DNA of 64,000 bases from Grimontia sedimenti (GTDB taxonomy: Bacteria; Pseudomonadota; Gammaproteobacteria; Enterobacterales; Vibrionaceae), in assembly GCF_011045095.1 (NCBI RefSeq), contig NZ_JAALDL010000005.1, positions 62,001 to 126,000 on the forward strand, read 5' to 3'. The notes beneath the pieces are model-generated. The model saw only the letters and a list, made by a program, of their open reading frames with translations, was not told where the DNA came from and searched no databases. Positions 46,577-56,308 of the stretch are shown piece by piece. A program made the position numbers and the translations under genes. Position 1 is the first letter of the stretch; each line of letters begins with the position of its first letter.

Positions 46577-47260
46577 ATGAAAATGGCTGGGAAAGGCGAA
46601 ACCAAAGGAAAAATTCTTGATGCTGCGGAGCAGTTATTTGCTGAGCATGGTTTCAAAGAGACCTCTCTTCGCACCATCACGAGCAAGGCTGGGGTAAACC
46701 TGGCGTCGGTCAATTATCACTTTGGTGATAAGAAGTCGCTTGTGCGTGCTGTCCTCGCCCGTTATCTCGAACAGTTTATGCCACAACTGGAGCAAGAGTT
46801 GAGGCTGCTTTTAGTGAAAGATGACATTTCAATGGAAGAAGTGTTCGCGTGTACCAAGCGTCCACTATTAGGGTTAGACACTTTCCGCCGCCATGGTGCT
46901 TCCACGTTTATGCAGCTTATCGGCCGCGGTTATACCGATGTTCAGGGCCACCTTCGTTGGTTTATTACCACCCGCTACGATGCTGTTTTGAAGCTTTTTA
47001 CAGAAGCGGTGATAAAAGCCAACCCATCACTGAAACCTGAACATGTGTTTTGGCGACTTCACTTTACGCTGGGCGCGGTGATTTTCACCATGGCGTCTAA
47101 CGTTGCACTCAGTGAAATCGCAGAGAATGACTTTGGTTCCGATGTGACGACAGAAGACATTCTCGACCGATTGATCCCTTATCTGGCAGCAGGTGTGGAC
47201 GCACCGACCAGTCAGGAATTGTCTCTTGTGCCAAGCGGCGTGCCGCAAAGTGCAGGATAA
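46577..47260 (+). CDS. psrA: TetR-family fatty acid regulator PsrA
   Basis: 227-residue TetR repressor. HTH at residues about 10-55: KILDAAEQLFAEHGFKETSLRTITSKAGVNLASVNYHFGDKK, which closely resembles Pseudomonas PsrA; the ligand domain has GHLRWFITTRYDAVLKLF and HFTLGAVIFTMASNVAL like PsrA. PsrA responds to long-chain fatty acids or acyl-CoAs and controls beta-oxidation. The next gene, fadE, starts 52 bases later on the same strand, so they probably form an operon repressed through the operator at 46552. The start may be ATG 46577 or ATG 46583; AGGTGA is better spaced for the latter. Confidence 0.85.
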   Translation: MKMAGKGETKGKILDAAEQLFAEHGFKETSLRTITSKAGVNLASVNYHFGDKKSLVRAVLARYLEQFMPQLEQELRLLLVKDDISMEEVFACTKRPLLGLDTFRRHGASTFMQLIGRGYTDVQGHLRWFITTRYDAVLKLFTEAVIKANPSLKPEHVFWRLHFTLGAVIFTMASNVALSEIAENDFGSDVTTEDILDRLIPYLAAGVDAPTSQELSLVPSGVPQSAG

Positions 47261-47311
47261 AGCTTAAAAATAATAAAAAATTAACGTGTTACAAATACAA
47301 GGATCTGAATC

Positions 47312-49606
47312 ATGAGCTCTCAACCATCACTTAGAAGACGTTATTTAAGCGACCCTGCATTTAAGTTTTTCAAGAAGGTTCTTCCGCCGCTGTCTGAGAC
47401 AGAACGTGAGGCGATGGAAGCTGGCAGTGTATGGTGGGATGGCGAACTGTTCGCCGGTAATCCCGACTGGCGTAAGTTGCTGCAGTATCCAAAACCACGT
47501 TTAACTGACGAAGAAAAAGCGTTCATGGAAAACCAGCTGGAAGAACTGCTGGGGATGCTGGATGACTTTGAAATCGTTCAGGAGCGCAAAGACTTACCGC
47601 CTGAAGTGTGGGAGTTCCTGAAGAAGGAAAAATTCTTCTCGCTGATCATTCCAAAAGAGTACGGCGGTCTCGAATTCTCTGCCTATGCGAACTCGACCAT
47701 TGTTTCACGCATCGCCACGCGAAGCTTGAGTGCAGCGGTGACTGTGATGGTACCAAACTCTCTGGGCCCAGGTGAGCTATTGACTCACTATGGCACTGAG
47801 GAACAAAAGAACTACTGGTTGCCGCGTTTGGCAAACGGTCAGGATGTCCCATGTTTTGCGTTGACTGGCCCTGAAGCGGGCTCAGATGCGGGCTCTATCC
47901 CGGATAAAGGCATCGTATGTATGGGCGAGCACGAAGGTAAAGAAGTGCTGGGTATCCGCCTGACGTGGAACAAACGCTACATCACGCTAGCGCCAGTGGC
48001 CTCTGTGCTTGGTCTTGCCTTTAAATTGCATGACCCAGAAGGTCTGTTAGGCGACAAGGAACAACTCGGTATCACCTGTGCGTTGATCCCAGCGGATCAC
48101 GAAGGTGTTGAGATTGGTGAGCGTCACAACCCGCTGGGTTTGTCGTTCATGAATGGCCCAACGCGTGGTCAGGATGTGTTCATTCCAATGGAGTGGGTCA
48201 TCGGTGGTCAAGATTATGTCGGTCGCGGCTGGCGTATGCTGGTGGAATGTCTCTCAGCAGGTCGTGGTATCTCACTGCCTGCACTGGGCACCGCAGTTGG
48301 TCACCTGACGGCACGCACGACAGGTGCTTATGCTTATGTTCGCAAGCAGTTTGGTATGCACATCGGTAAATTCGAAGGTGTGGGCGAGGCGATGGGGCGC
48401 ATTGGTGGTTACACCTATATGCTCGAGGCAGCGCGCACACTGACCACGACTTCTCTGGATATGCATGAGAAGCCGGGTATTGTGACTGCCATTGCCAAAT
48501 ACCACATGACTGAACTGGCGCGCACCATCCTGAATGATTCGATGGACATTCATGCCGGCCGTGCAATCCAGTTGGGGCCTTTGAATTATGTTGGTCACCA
48601 CTACTTTGGTATGCCTGTGGCAATCACAGTAGAAGGGGCGAACATTCTGACCCGTAACCTGATGATCTTCGGACAGGGTGCGACACGTTGTCACCCATAC
48701 GTGTTGAAAGAAATGGAAGCGGCGGCAGAGAAAGATGAAGCAAAAGGTGCAGAAGCGTTCGATTCACTGCTGATCAAACACATTGGCTTTGCCACTAAGA
48801 ACGTGTTGATGTCTTTCACCAATGCATTTACTCGCTCAAGCTTTAACAAATCACCGGTATCGGGCGAAACGGCGGCATACTATCGTCAGCTGTCCCGCAT
48901 GAGCCGCGCGCTGGCAGTTACAGCCGACGTTGCCATGTTGACGCTGGGTGGTGAACTGAAACGCCGTGAAATGCTGTCTGCCCGCTTGGGTGATGTACTG
49001 AGTCACCTTTACTTGGCTTCTGCAGTATTGAAGCGCTACGAAGATGAAGGTCGTCAGCAAGCTGACCTACCATTCGTTCACTACTCACTGCAGCACTGTT
49101 TGAACAAATGTGCGGAAGCGTTTGACGGTGCGTTCAACAACTTCCCGCAGAAAGGTGTTGGTTTCTCGCTGCGTACCATCCTGTTCCCTCTGGGTATGCA
49201 CTACAAAGCGCCATCAGACAAACTGGCAACGCAAATTGCTGATCTTCTGATGACTCCGGGCGCACACCGCGAGCGTCTGACGCACCTTTGTTATGTCGGC
49301 GACAAAGCAACTGACCCGGTAGGTATCATGGAACGTGCTTTCGAAGCCATGGTGGCGGTTAAGCCGCTGGAGAAGAAAATGGCGGTTGCAGCAAAGGCGA
49401 AGAAAATCCCTGCGAAAGGTTTACTGTCCGAACGTTTGGATGCTGCCCTTGAGCAGAATATTCTGACCCAGGAAGAAGTCGACCAAATCAAACACGCTGA
49501 TGCGCTGCGCTACGAAGCGATTCAGGTGGATAACTTTGACCCTTCATGGTTCAAGTCAGAATCTGAGTCTGCACCGGCTAGCCCGAAGAACGGTAAAGCT
49601 GCATAA
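47312..49606 (+). CDS. fadE: Acyl-CoA dehydrogenase FadE
   Basis: First step of beta-oxidation: acyl-CoA to trans-2-enoyl-CoA with FAD. 764 residues, about 50 shorter than E. coli FadE (814) because the N-terminal membrane segments are missing. Two parts: acyl-CoA dehydrogenase core (residues about 75-480) with PKEYGGLEFSAYANSTIVSR, CFALTGPEAGSDAGSIPD and NPLGLSFMNGPTRGQDVFIP, and the DUF1974 C-terminal domain that marks FadE. The C-terminus is polar (KSESESAPASPKNGKAA). The start MSSQPSLRRRYLSDPAF follows AAGGA. Second gene after psrA. A strong terminator separates it from fabV. Confidence 0.95.
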   Translation: MSSQPSLRRRYLSDPAFKFFKKVLPPLSETEREAMEAGSVWWDGELFAGNPDWRKLLQYPKPRLTDEEKAFMENQLEELLGMLDDFEIVQERKDLPPEVWEFLKKEKFFSLIIPKEYGGLEFSAYANSTIVSRIATRSLSAAVTVMVPNSLGPGELLTHYGTEEQKNYWLPRLANGQDVPCFALTGPEAGSDAGSIPDKGIVCMGEHEGKEVLGIRLTWNKRYITLAPVASVLGLAFKLHDPEGLLGDKEQLGITCALIPADHEGVEIGERHNPLGLSFMNGPTRGQDVFIPMEWVIGGQDYVGRGWRMLVECLSAGRGISLPALGTAVGHLTARTTGAYAYVRKQFGMHIGKFEGVGEAMGRIGGYTYMLEAARTLTTTSLDMHEKPGIVTAIAKYHMTELARTILNDSMDIHAGRAIQLGPLNYVGHHYFGMPVAITVEGANILTRNLMIFGQGATRCHPYVLKEMEAAAEKDEAKGAEAFDSLLIKHIGFATKNVLMSFTNAFTRSSFNKSPVSGETAAYYRQLSRMSRALAVTADVAMLTLGGELKRREMLSARLGDVLSHLYLASAVLKRYEDEGRQQADLPFVHYSLQHCLNKCAEAFDGAFNNFPQKGVGFSLRTILFPLGMHYKAPSDKLATQIADLLMTPGAHRERLTHLCYVGDKATDPVGIMERAFEAMVAVKPLEKKMAVAAKAKKIPAKGLLSERLDAALEQNILTQEEVDQIKHADALRYEAIQVDNFDPSWFKSESESAPASPKNGKAA

Positions 49607-49622
49607 CAGCAGATTTGTTCTC

Positions 49623-49650
49623 AAAAACGCCGCAACTGCGGCGTTTTTTC
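49623..49650 (+). terminator. fadE terminator
   Basis: AAAAACGCCGCA-ACTG-CGGCGTTTTTTC hairpin with T6. Confidence 0.9.
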
Positions 49651-49759
49651 TTGCTAACACCTCCAACCACTACCCGAAATCGGGGTTTTGCGACAAAAAC
49701 AAGTGCCAAAACAAGATGAAGTATTTATCCTAAGCCCAACTTTGAAAGGAAGGTTGAAT

Positions 49760-50962
49760 ATGATCATCAAACCGAAAATTCGCGGATTTATCTGTACGAC
49801 TACCCATCCAAAAGGATGTGAAGCTAACGTAAAAGAGCAAATCGAATACACCAAAGCCCAGGGCCCAATTACTAACGCACCAAAACGTGTACTGGTAGTA
49901 GGTTCATCTAGCGGCTATGGCCTGTCATCGCGCATTGCTGCTGCGTTTGGCGGCGGTGCAGCGACCATCGGTGTGTTCTTCGAAAAGCCAGGCACGGAGA
50001 AAAAGCCGGGCACAGCGGGTTGGTACAACTCTGCGGCATTCGACAAATTCGCCAAGGAAGAAGGTCTTTACTCAAAGAGCCTGAACGGCGATGCATTCTC
50101 TGATGAAGCGAAAAAGAAAGCGATCGAGCTGATTAAAGAAGATCTTGGTCAGGTTGATATGGTGGTTTACTCACTGGCTTCTCCAGTTCGTAAACTGCCA
50201 AAAACGGGCGAAGTGGTTCGTTCATCACTGAAGCCAATTGGTGATGTTTACACTTCTACAGCAGTAGACACCAACAAAGACCAAATCATCGAAGCCAGTG
50301 TTGAGCCTGCAACTGAGCAGGAAATCAAAGATACGGTTACCGTAATGGGTGGCGAAGATTGGGAACTGTGGATTCAAGCTCTGTCTGACGCAGGCGTGCT
50401 GGCTGACGGTTGTAAGACCGTAGCCTACAGCTACATCGGTACTGAGCTGACTTGGCCAATCTACTGGGACGGCGCATTGGGTCGTGCGAAGATGGACTTG
50501 GATCGCGCAGCAGCGGCACTGAACGACAAGCTTTCTGCCACTGGCGGTACTGCAAACGTAGCGGTACTGAAATCGGTTGTGACTCAAGCGAGCTCAGCGA
50601 TTCCAGTGATGCCTTTGTACATCGCTATGGTGTTCAAGAAAATGCGCGCTGAAGGTGTTCACGAAGGCTGTATGGAGCAAATCTACCGCATGTTCAGCCA
50701 GCGCCTTTACAAGGCTGATGGTTCAGCAGCAGAAGTAGACGATAAAAACCGTCTGCGTTTGGATGACTGGGAACTGCGTGACGACATTCAGCAACACTGC
50801 CGTGACCTGTGGCCACAAATCACTTCAGAGAACCTGAAAGAGCTGACAGACTACGTGGAATACAAAGAAGAATTCCTGAAACTGTTCGGCTTTGGTGTTG
50901 AAGGTGTGGATTACGACGCTGACGTTAACCCAGAAGTGGATTTTGACGTTCAGGCTATCTAA
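49760..50962 (+). CDS. fabV: Enoyl-[acyl-carrier-protein] reductase FabV
   Basis: NADH-dependent enoyl-ACP reductase, last step of the fatty acid elongation cycle; a triclosan-tolerant replacement for FabI first found in Vibrio cholerae. 400 residues from ATG 49760 ([21 protein letters not shown]), chosen by family start and by GGAAGG 7 bases upstream; an upstream TTG-type extension was rejected. Nucleotide loop [26 protein letters not shown]; active site Y-x8-K in [26 protein letters not shown]. No FabI is in this window. Ends in a terminator. Confidence 0.97.
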   Translation: MIIKPKIRGFICTTTHPKGCEANVKEQIEYTKAQGPITNAPKRVLVVGSSSGYGLSSRIAAAFGGGAATIGVFFEKPGTEKKPGTAGWYNSAAFDKFAKEEGLYSKSLNGDAFSDEAKKKAIELIKEDLGQVDMVVYSLASPVRKLPKTGEVVRSSLKPIGDVYTSTAVDTNKDQIIEASVEPATEQEIKDTVTVMGGEDWELWIQALSDAGVLADGCKTVAYSYIGTELTWPIYWDGALGRAKMDLDRAAAALNDKLSATGGTANVAVLKSVVTQASSAIPVMPLYIAMVFKKMRAEGVHEGCMEQIYRMFSQRLYKADGSAAEVDDKNRLRLDDWELRDDIQQHCRDLWPQITSENLKELTDYVEYKEEFLKLFGFGVEGVDYDADVNPEVDFDVQAI

Positions 50963-50988
50963 TCAGCCACCTGAATTTGAACAAAATG

Positions 50989-51015
50989 AAGCCAGCGATC
51001 ATTCGCTGGCTTTTT
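50989..51015 (+). terminator. fabV terminator
   Basis: AAGCCAGCGA-TCAT-TCGCTGGCTTTTTC. Confidence 0.88.
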
Positions 51016-51159
51016 CTTTTGAGCGTTTGCAAGCCGCGCTACATAAGGGCTGCGATGAAAAATGCCAGAGATTTTTGCTAAAAGTTTGATCAATGTGGCT
51101 GATATTTATCAGATTTGCTCGATAAAGAAGCAAACAAACCAAAACGCCGAAATTAGTGC

Positions 51160-51187
51160 GTGACAGCCCAAAAAACTTATGTAGAAT
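51160..51187 (+). promoter_or_regulatory. Promoter of the tRNA cluster
   Basis: GTGACA-16 bases-TAGAAT followed by a GC-rich stretch (GCCAACCCG), as expected for a stringently controlled stable-RNA promoter. About 43 bases upstream of the first tRNA. Confidence 0.65.
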
Positions 51188-51237
51188 GCCAACCCGTACC
51201 GCAGAAGAAGGCAACTTACTGAAGCGGGACAAACGAA

Positions 51238-51311
51238 GGCGCGTTGGCAGAGTGGCTATGCAGCGGATTGCAAATCCGTGGACCTCGGTTCGACTCCGGG
51301 ACGCGCCTCCA
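51238..51311 (+). tRNA. tRNA-Cys (GCA)
   Basis: 74 bases with encoded CCA. Acceptor GGCGCGT/ACGCGCC, anticodon loop ATTGCAAAT and T-loop GGTTCGACTCC. Confidence 0.95.
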
Positions 51312-51315
51312 TGAT

Positions 51316-51391
51316 GCGACACTAGCTCAGCTGGTAGAGCGCAACCTTGCCAAGGTTGAGGTCACGAGTTCGAACCTCGTGTGTCGCTCCA
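51316..51391 (+). tRNA. tRNA-Gly (GCC), copy 1
   Basis: 76 bases with CCA. Acceptor GCGACAC/GTGTCGC, anticodon loop TTGCCAA. Identical to copy 2 at 51535. Confidence 0.95.
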
Positions 51392-51454
51392 ATCTCTTTT
51401 AAGGGATTGAGAAATGGGAATCGCTGTCATTGTGCGAGAACAATGAAATACGGA

Positions 51455-51531
<77 letters not shown>

Positions 51532-51534
51532 ATT

Positions 51535-51610
51535 GCGACACTAGCTCAGCTGGTAGAGCGCAACCTTGCCAAGGTTGAGGTCACGAGTTCGAACCTCGTG
51601 TGTCGCTCCA
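51535..51610 (+). tRNA. tRNA-Gly (GCC), copy 2
   Basis: 76 bases, identical to copy 1 across its length; the duplication leaves the fMet gene between the two. Confidence 0.95.
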
Positions 51611-51655
51611 AATTATTTGCAGATGGTGCCTATCATCGCAATCACAGAATTGCGT

Positions 51656-51742
51656 GCCCTGGTGGTGGAATTGGTAGACACAAGGGATTTAAAATCCCTC
51701 GACGTTCGCGTTGTGCCGGTTCAAGTCCGGCCCGGGGCACCA
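51656..51742 (+). tRNA. tRNA-Leu (TAA)
   Basis: 87 bases with long variable arm and CCA. Acceptor GCCCTGG/CCGGGGC (one G-T pair), anticodon loop TTTAAAA. Last gene of the cluster. Confidence 0.95.
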
Positions 51743-51749
51743 TTAAATT

Positions 51750-51786
51750 AAGGCCTACAAGCACAAGCTTGTAGGCCTTTTTCTTT
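51750..51786 (+). terminator. Terminator of the tRNA cluster
   Basis: AAGGCCTACAAGC-ACAA-GCTTGTAGGCCTT followed by T-rich sequence. Confidence 0.88.
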
Positions 51787-51861
51787 TGGTCATTTCTCGG
51801 CGGAAAAGTGAAGGGGGCTGGCTCCGATTTTCTGTCGCAGTTGCCACCTACTTCCCCGTTA

Positions 51862-52488
51862 CTAACTGCTGATGATCTCTCGCGTGTTAAGCTTCGCGAG
51901 TTGTTTGTCATGTATCTTGCCCAATAGAACCAGCGATGTGATCGCACCAATCATCGCCAGGAACATATCTGATTGCGTGTCCCAAACGTAGCCCTGAGTG
52001 CCAAGGAAAGCTTCAGCAGACTCTCCAGACATAACCGCAACCCACCACTCGATAAGCTCATAGAACGCACTGAAAGCCAAACAGAATGATACGATAAAGA
52101 AATTGCGCCAGCGTGGTGAAGGTATCACTGAGTTTCGAATCAATATTTCACGAGCCACCAAGGCAGGAATGAACCCTTGCGCAAAGTGACCCACTTTGTC
52201 GTAGTTATTGCGTGCGGTATTGGTTATCTCTTTGATGTAATCAAATAGCGGGACTTCCGCATATGTGTAGTGCCCACCTACCATCAAAATCACGCAGTGA
52301 ACCAGAATAAAGAAGTAAGTGACTTGGGTGAGCGGAAAAGACTTTCGGGTCATCGCTAGAGCGACAAGTGCAATAAGCGCTGGCGCCACTTCAAGGAACC
52401 AGGTGAACTGATCTTTTGGGTTGATTGCAGACCAAATAAAAACAGCAAAGAAGATAGTAAGCCAGATTGTTGAGTTTGCTTTCTTCAT
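51862..52488 (-). CDS. yjdF: Inner-membrane protein YjdF (DUF2238)
   Basis: 208-residue membrane protein with about six hydrophobic segments. Family block GHYTYAEVPLFDYIKE, then NNYDKVGHFAQGFIPALVAREIL and LAFSAFYELIEWWVAVMSGE, close to E. coli YjdF. The conserved charged residues inside helices (His, Glu, Arg) suggest a functional core, but no biochemical role is established. Not related to the B. subtilis yjdF of the riboswitch of that name. Alone, convergent with the tRNA cluster. Confidence 0.88.
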   Translation of the reverse strand: MKKANSTIWLTIFFAVFIWSAINPKDQFTWFLEVAPALIALVALAMTRKSFPLTQVTYFFILVHCVILMVGGHYTYAEVPLFDYIKEITNTARNNYDKVGHFAQGFIPALVAREILIRNSVIPSPRWRNFFIVSFCLAFSAFYELIEWWVAVMSGESAEAFLGTQGYVWDTQSDMFLAMIGAITSLVLLGKIHDKQLAKLNTREIISS

Positions 52489-52900
52489 TTAGATACCTAA
52501 TGTTTTAATAACAGTCACTTATCTACACGTGTCAGCTAGCTTAGGCTATTCGCGTAGTGGGCGTAAAGTATTGGTAAGTCTGATGACTTTGACCTGAGAT
52601 TGATGTAACCACCTGATATGTCACAAGAAGACTCTTGGCGTTGGGCTGAATGACACAAAAGCCAATACTTGGTTTACCTCTCCCAAAAGAATGGCATCCC
52701 CAAAAAGCGTTCAATTAGCGTCAGAATCGAAATTGCTTTCCCCCATGTTTTGCCAGTTGCCATGACAGTGGAGTTGAATAGCTTTCTAGACTACCTCGGT
52801 AAGGCGGAATAGCCACAATTGGTAACAGATGTAACCGAAATAATCGAAATTTAACTGAATGGAAAAAAACGCTTGAGTTCAAAAAAGCGACTATGTTACC

Positions 52901-53095
52901 TTGCGCGACAATCTCGAACGTAGAGCTTTTCGAGACACACGCGGCGCAATGTTGAAGAAGTTGTCGTCGCACCGTAGGTACTAGGAAATGGTTTCCTAGT
53001 AGAAGGGCATTAATAGAGCTGTCTGGCTTCAACGAAGTCGGGGCATATTGAGGAACCCAACAGTGATTATGTATTACCTCCACTTCAGCTTCGTT
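52901..53095 (+). ncRNA. Structured leader upstream of the norspermidine genes
   Basis: Nested perfect pairings, seen by eye. TTGCGC (52901) pairs with GCGCAA (52944) and encloses TCTCGAA/TTCGAGA. GTTGAAG (52951) pairs with CTTCAAC (53027) and encloses the 10-bp hairpin TACTAGGAAA-TGG-TTTCCTAGTA (52979-53001). AACGAAG (53031) pairs with CTTCGTT (53089) and shares AAC with the previous stem, so these two stems exclude each other. Also GCGACAA (52905) can pair with part of TTGTCGTCGC (52961). No coding frame of quality. It begins some 500 bases before the dat/ddc gene on its strand. I know no Rfam family that fits. A long regulatory leader or an independent RNA are both possible. The rest of 52489-53401 shows AT-rich promoter-like sequence before it and further hairpins (CCCGAA/TTCGGG at 53275-53288) after. 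Confidence 0.55.
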
Positions 53096-53384
53096 TTACC
53101 AAACTGCAGTATTATTACTGAGCCTTGATCCATCCGATCACAAGAGACGCTTTCCAAACGTTTTAAAGCTGTTCCCCCACGACTTGATCGTGATGCTTTG
53201 CCGTACTTGTTTTAGCGCGCTCGAACACACTATGGTTTCCGCCGATATCGCATGACGTGATTCTGCGGGTATTTCCCGAACTTTCGGGGGTGTGCTCCAC
53301 GACTCATCTGCTGAATTCCTCTTAACACAAGATTTGTGCGAAGGGACTGCTACACGCAAATTCTGTAGAGCGAGGGTGGTGAAC

Positions 53385-53405
53385 ATGGAAGATCAACAAC
53401 AATGA
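53385..53405 (+). CDS. Possible 6-codon leader frame overlapping dat/ddc start
   Basis: ATG-GAA-GAT-CAA-CAA-CAA-TGA, encoding MEDQQQ. GAGGGTGG lies upstream of its ATG, while the main ATG (53402) has only GGAAGA about 12 bases away. Its stop overlaps the main start as ATGA, an arrangement that permits reinitiation. May be a control peptide or chance. Confidence 0.35.
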   Translation: MEDQQQ

Positions 53406-56302
53406 TTAACTTTCCTAACGAAACACAGGACAAGCTGGCGACGAGCCCTGTCCCGGTTTTACAAGGCCTTCACGACCTGACACCAGACGAACTGCTGCTG
53501 AGTCAGGAGCATTACGAATCTGAGGTTCGTTCTTATCCTCGCCGCTTGCCGGTTGCCATTGCAAAAGCGAATGGTGCACTGGTCGAAGACAGCCGCGGTC
53601 AGGTTTATCTGGACTGCCTCGCAGGAGCGGGGACTCTGGCACTTGGCTACAACCATCCTGAAATCAATCAAGCTTTGATTGAACAGCTTCACGCTGGCAT
53701 TCCTTATCAAACGCTGGATATTACGACGCCAGCGAAAGATGCATTCATCCGTGAGCTGATGGCTTTTCTTCCACAGGACTTTGCTGAAAACGCGAAGGTT
53801 CAGTTCTGTGGTCCTTCCGGTGCTGACGCCGTAGAAGCGGCAATCAAACTCGCCAAACAAACCACTGGCCGTAACACTATTGCCGCGTTCCATGGTGCTT
53901 ACCATGGCATGACTAACGGTACCATGGCGCTAATGGGTAACCTTGGAACTAAAGCGCGCCGTCAGGGTTTGATGGCAGATGTTCATTTCCTGCCTTTCCC
54001 ATACGATCTGCGCTGTCCTTATGGCCTGCATGGTGAACAAGGTGCGCGCCAGGGTTTGCGTTACATCGAGCGTATGCTGGCTGATGACGAAAGTGGTGTG
54101 CAAAAACCTGCTGCTATTATCGTTGAGCCAGTGCAAGGCGAAGGCGGTGTAATTCCTGCGCCAGCGTTTTGGTTGAAAGAGCTGCGCCGTATTACCCAAG
54201 AGCACGGCATTCTGCTGATTTTCGATGAAATCCAATGTGGTATCGGTAAAACAGGCTCCCACTTTGCGTTTGAAGATTCAGGCATCACCCCAGACATTCT
54301 TTGTCTTTCTAAAGCAGTTGGTGGCGGTTTGCCAATGTCGCTGTTGGTGTTCGATAAAGAAATCGACACCTGGCGTCCGGGTGAACACACTGGCACTTTC
54401 CGCGGTAACCAGCTTGCGATGGTCTCTGGTGCGAAGGCGATGGAAATCATCCGTCGTGACAACCTCGCAAACCAAGCGGCAGTGACGGGAGAATACTTGC
54501 GCCGTGGCCTGGAAAAGATTGCTGAGAAAACGACTTGTATCGCGGAAGTACGTGGCAAAGGCTTGATGTTGGGTGTTGAGATTTGCGACCCAGAAGGTAC
54601 TAAGAACAAATTTGGTGAACCTCAGTCAGCGCCAGAGCTTACCGTTGCGATTCAGCGTGCGGCGCTTGAGCGCGGGTTAATCATTGAAAAAGGTGGACGC
54701 GACGGCTCAGTGCTGCGCTTCCTGCCGCCAATCATCATCACTTTTGAGCAAATCGACTTCGCGCTGAAAGCGCTGGAAGACGCAATTGACTCGCTGGTTG
54801 AACCAAAACCTGTTTCTCAGCCGATGGACAGCATCCAGCAAAGCTGGCGCGAGCACTTCATTCATGTCGGCAAAAACGGCGCTGACGGCTTTGAGTCTGC
54901 AATGAATCAAAGCACCTTGGCACTGAAGAAACTGTTCGAGTCCACTGAGTCACCATACAGCGGTCTCGACCCTATGGTGCTGCAATCGCAGATCCGCCGC
55001 GCGCAATTGGGCGAAAACCCTCAGTCCTTGAGCGACGTAATCGAAGAAACGACAGATCTGATCGGCAAAAATTCGATCATCGTCCAGCATCCTCATTGCA
55101 TCGCGCACCTACATACGCCGCCAATGCTGCCTGCTGTGGCTGCAGAAGCCTTTATCACTGCGCTTAACCAATCTATGGATTCTTGGGATCAGGCAAGTGC
55201 GGCGACCTTTGTAGAGCAAGAAGTCACTGACTGGCTGTGCAAGCGTTTTGGCTTTGACGAGCAATCAGACGGTGTGTTCACCAGCGGTGGTACCCAAAGC
55301 AACCTGATGGGTCTGCTGATGGCACGTGACCACATCATCAAACAAACCAGCGGTCATGATGTGCAGAAAGATGGTTTGCCGGAATATGCCGATAAACTTC
55401 GCGTGATTTGCTCCAAGAACTCTCACTTCACCATGCAGAAATCAGCGTCATTGCTGGGTCTGGGTGAAAATGCAGTCGTCTGCGTTGACACTTACACTGA
55501 TGGAACTATCAGCATCGAATCAGCAGAAGAAGCGGTGACATCGCTCAAAGCTGAAGGTTTGATTCCGTTTGTGATCACCGGAACCGCGGGCACCACGGAT
55601 AACGGATCTATCGATGATCTGGATGATGTGGCGGATCTTGCTGAAAAACACGGTCTGTGGATGCACGTAGATGCGGCATATGGTGGTGCGTTGATCCTGA
55701 GTCGCCACCACGCACGTCTCGAAGGTATCGAACGTGCAGATTCCGTGACTGTCGACTTCCACAAAATGTTCTTCCAACCAATCAGCTGTGGCGCTGTGCT
55801 GTTGAAAGACAAAGCGCACTTTGGCTATATCCGTCACCACGCAGATTACCTGAACCGCGAAGAAGACGTGCTGCCGAATCTGGTGGACAAGTCTATCGCG
55901 ACAACCCGCCGTTTTGATGCGCTGAAAGTATGGATGACGCTGCAAAACGTCGGTCCACAGGCGCTGGGTTCCATGGTCGATCATCTGCTCAACCAGACGC
56001 AACAGGTTGCTGATTTGGTGAATCAACGTCCAGACTTTGAACTCTTGGCTGTGCCTTGTCTGTCTACCGTTCTATTCCGCTACACCGGATCGAACAAAGG
56101 GATGGATTTGGACTCGCTCAACAAGCAAATCCGTTTGGATGCCTTGGTACAAGGACGCGCTGTTGTGGGCGAAACCGTAGTCGATGGTGACATTGCGCTG
56201 AAATTCACGCTGCTCAACCCTTGTCTGTCTTTGAACGACTTTGAGCAACTACTCAACGAACTTGAAACGCTGGGCGGCGAAATCGCCAAGCAATCTCTCT
56301 AA
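53402..56302 (+). CDS. Fused diaminobutyrate aminotransferase / diaminobutyrate decarboxylase
   Basis: Two PLP enzymes in one 966-residue chain. N-terminal half (to about 460): class III aminotransferase making L-2,4-diaminobutyrate from aspartate semialdehyde and glutamate; FCGPSGADAVEAAIKLAK, FDEIQCGIGKTG and PLP Lys304 in LSKAVGGG. C-terminal half (about 500-966): group II decarboxylase releasing 1,3-diaminopropane; FTSGGTQSNLMGLLMARD, HVDAAYGGALILS and PLP Lys788 in VDFHKMFFQP. The fusion is known from Vibrio, where it provides diaminopropane for norspermidine. Both active sites look complete. First gene of the pathway, preceded by a long structured leader and followed by a terminator-like hairpin. 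Confidence 0.95.
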   Translation: MINFPNETQDKLATSPVPVLQGLHDLTPDELLLSQEHYESEVRSYPRRLPVAIAKANGALVEDSRGQVYLDCLAGAGTLALGYNHPEINQALIEQLHAGIPYQTLDITTPAKDAFIRELMAFLPQDFAENAKVQFCGPSGADAVEAAIKLAKQTTGRNTIAAFHGAYHGMTNGTMALMGNLGTKARRQGLMADVHFLPFPYDLRCPYGLHGEQGARQGLRYIERMLADDESGVQKPAAIIVEPVQGEGGVIPAPAFWLKELRRITQEHGILLIFDEIQCGIGKTGSHFAFEDSGITPDILCLSKAVGGGLPMSLLVFDKEIDTWRPGEHTGTFRGNQLAMVSGAKAMEIIRRDNLANQAAVTGEYLRRGLEKIAEKTTCIAEVRGKGLMLGVEICDPEGTKNKFGEPQSAPELTVAIQRAALERGLIIEKGGRDGSVLRFLPPIIITFEQIDFALKALEDAIDSLVEPKPVSQPMDSIQQSWREHFIHVGKNGADGFESAMNQSTLALKKLFESTESPYSGLDPMVLQSQIRRAQLGENPQSLSDVIEETTDLIGKNSIIVQHPHCIAHLHTPPMLPAVAAEAFITALNQSMDSWDQASAATFVEQEVTDWLCKRFGFDEQSDGVFTSGGTQSNLMGLLMARDHIIKQTSGHDVQKDGLPEYADKLRVICSKNSHFTMQKSASLLGLGENAVVCVDTYTDGTISIESAEEAVTSLKAEGLIPFVITGTAGTTDNGSIDDLDDVADLAEKHGLWMHVDAAYGGALILSRHHARLEGIERADSVTVDFHKMFFQPISCGAVLLKDKAHFGYIRHHADYLNREEDVLPNLVDKSIATTRRFDALKVWMTLQNVGPQALGSMVDHLLNQTQQVADLVNQRPDFELLAVPCLSTVLFRYTGSNKGMDLDSLNKQIRLDALVQGRAVVGETVVDGDIALKFTLLNPCLSLNDFEQLLNELETLGGEIAKQSL

Positions 56303-56308
56303 TTTTTT

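Noticed and set aside
51642-51950. Frame on - containing PRAGLEPA over tRNA-Leu
   Set aside because: Well-known false gene produced by the antisense of tRNA-Leu; no independent support.
52721-53083. 120-residue frame on - across the structured leader
   Set aside because: No ribosome site and covers perfect RNA hairpins. Structure explains the sequence better.
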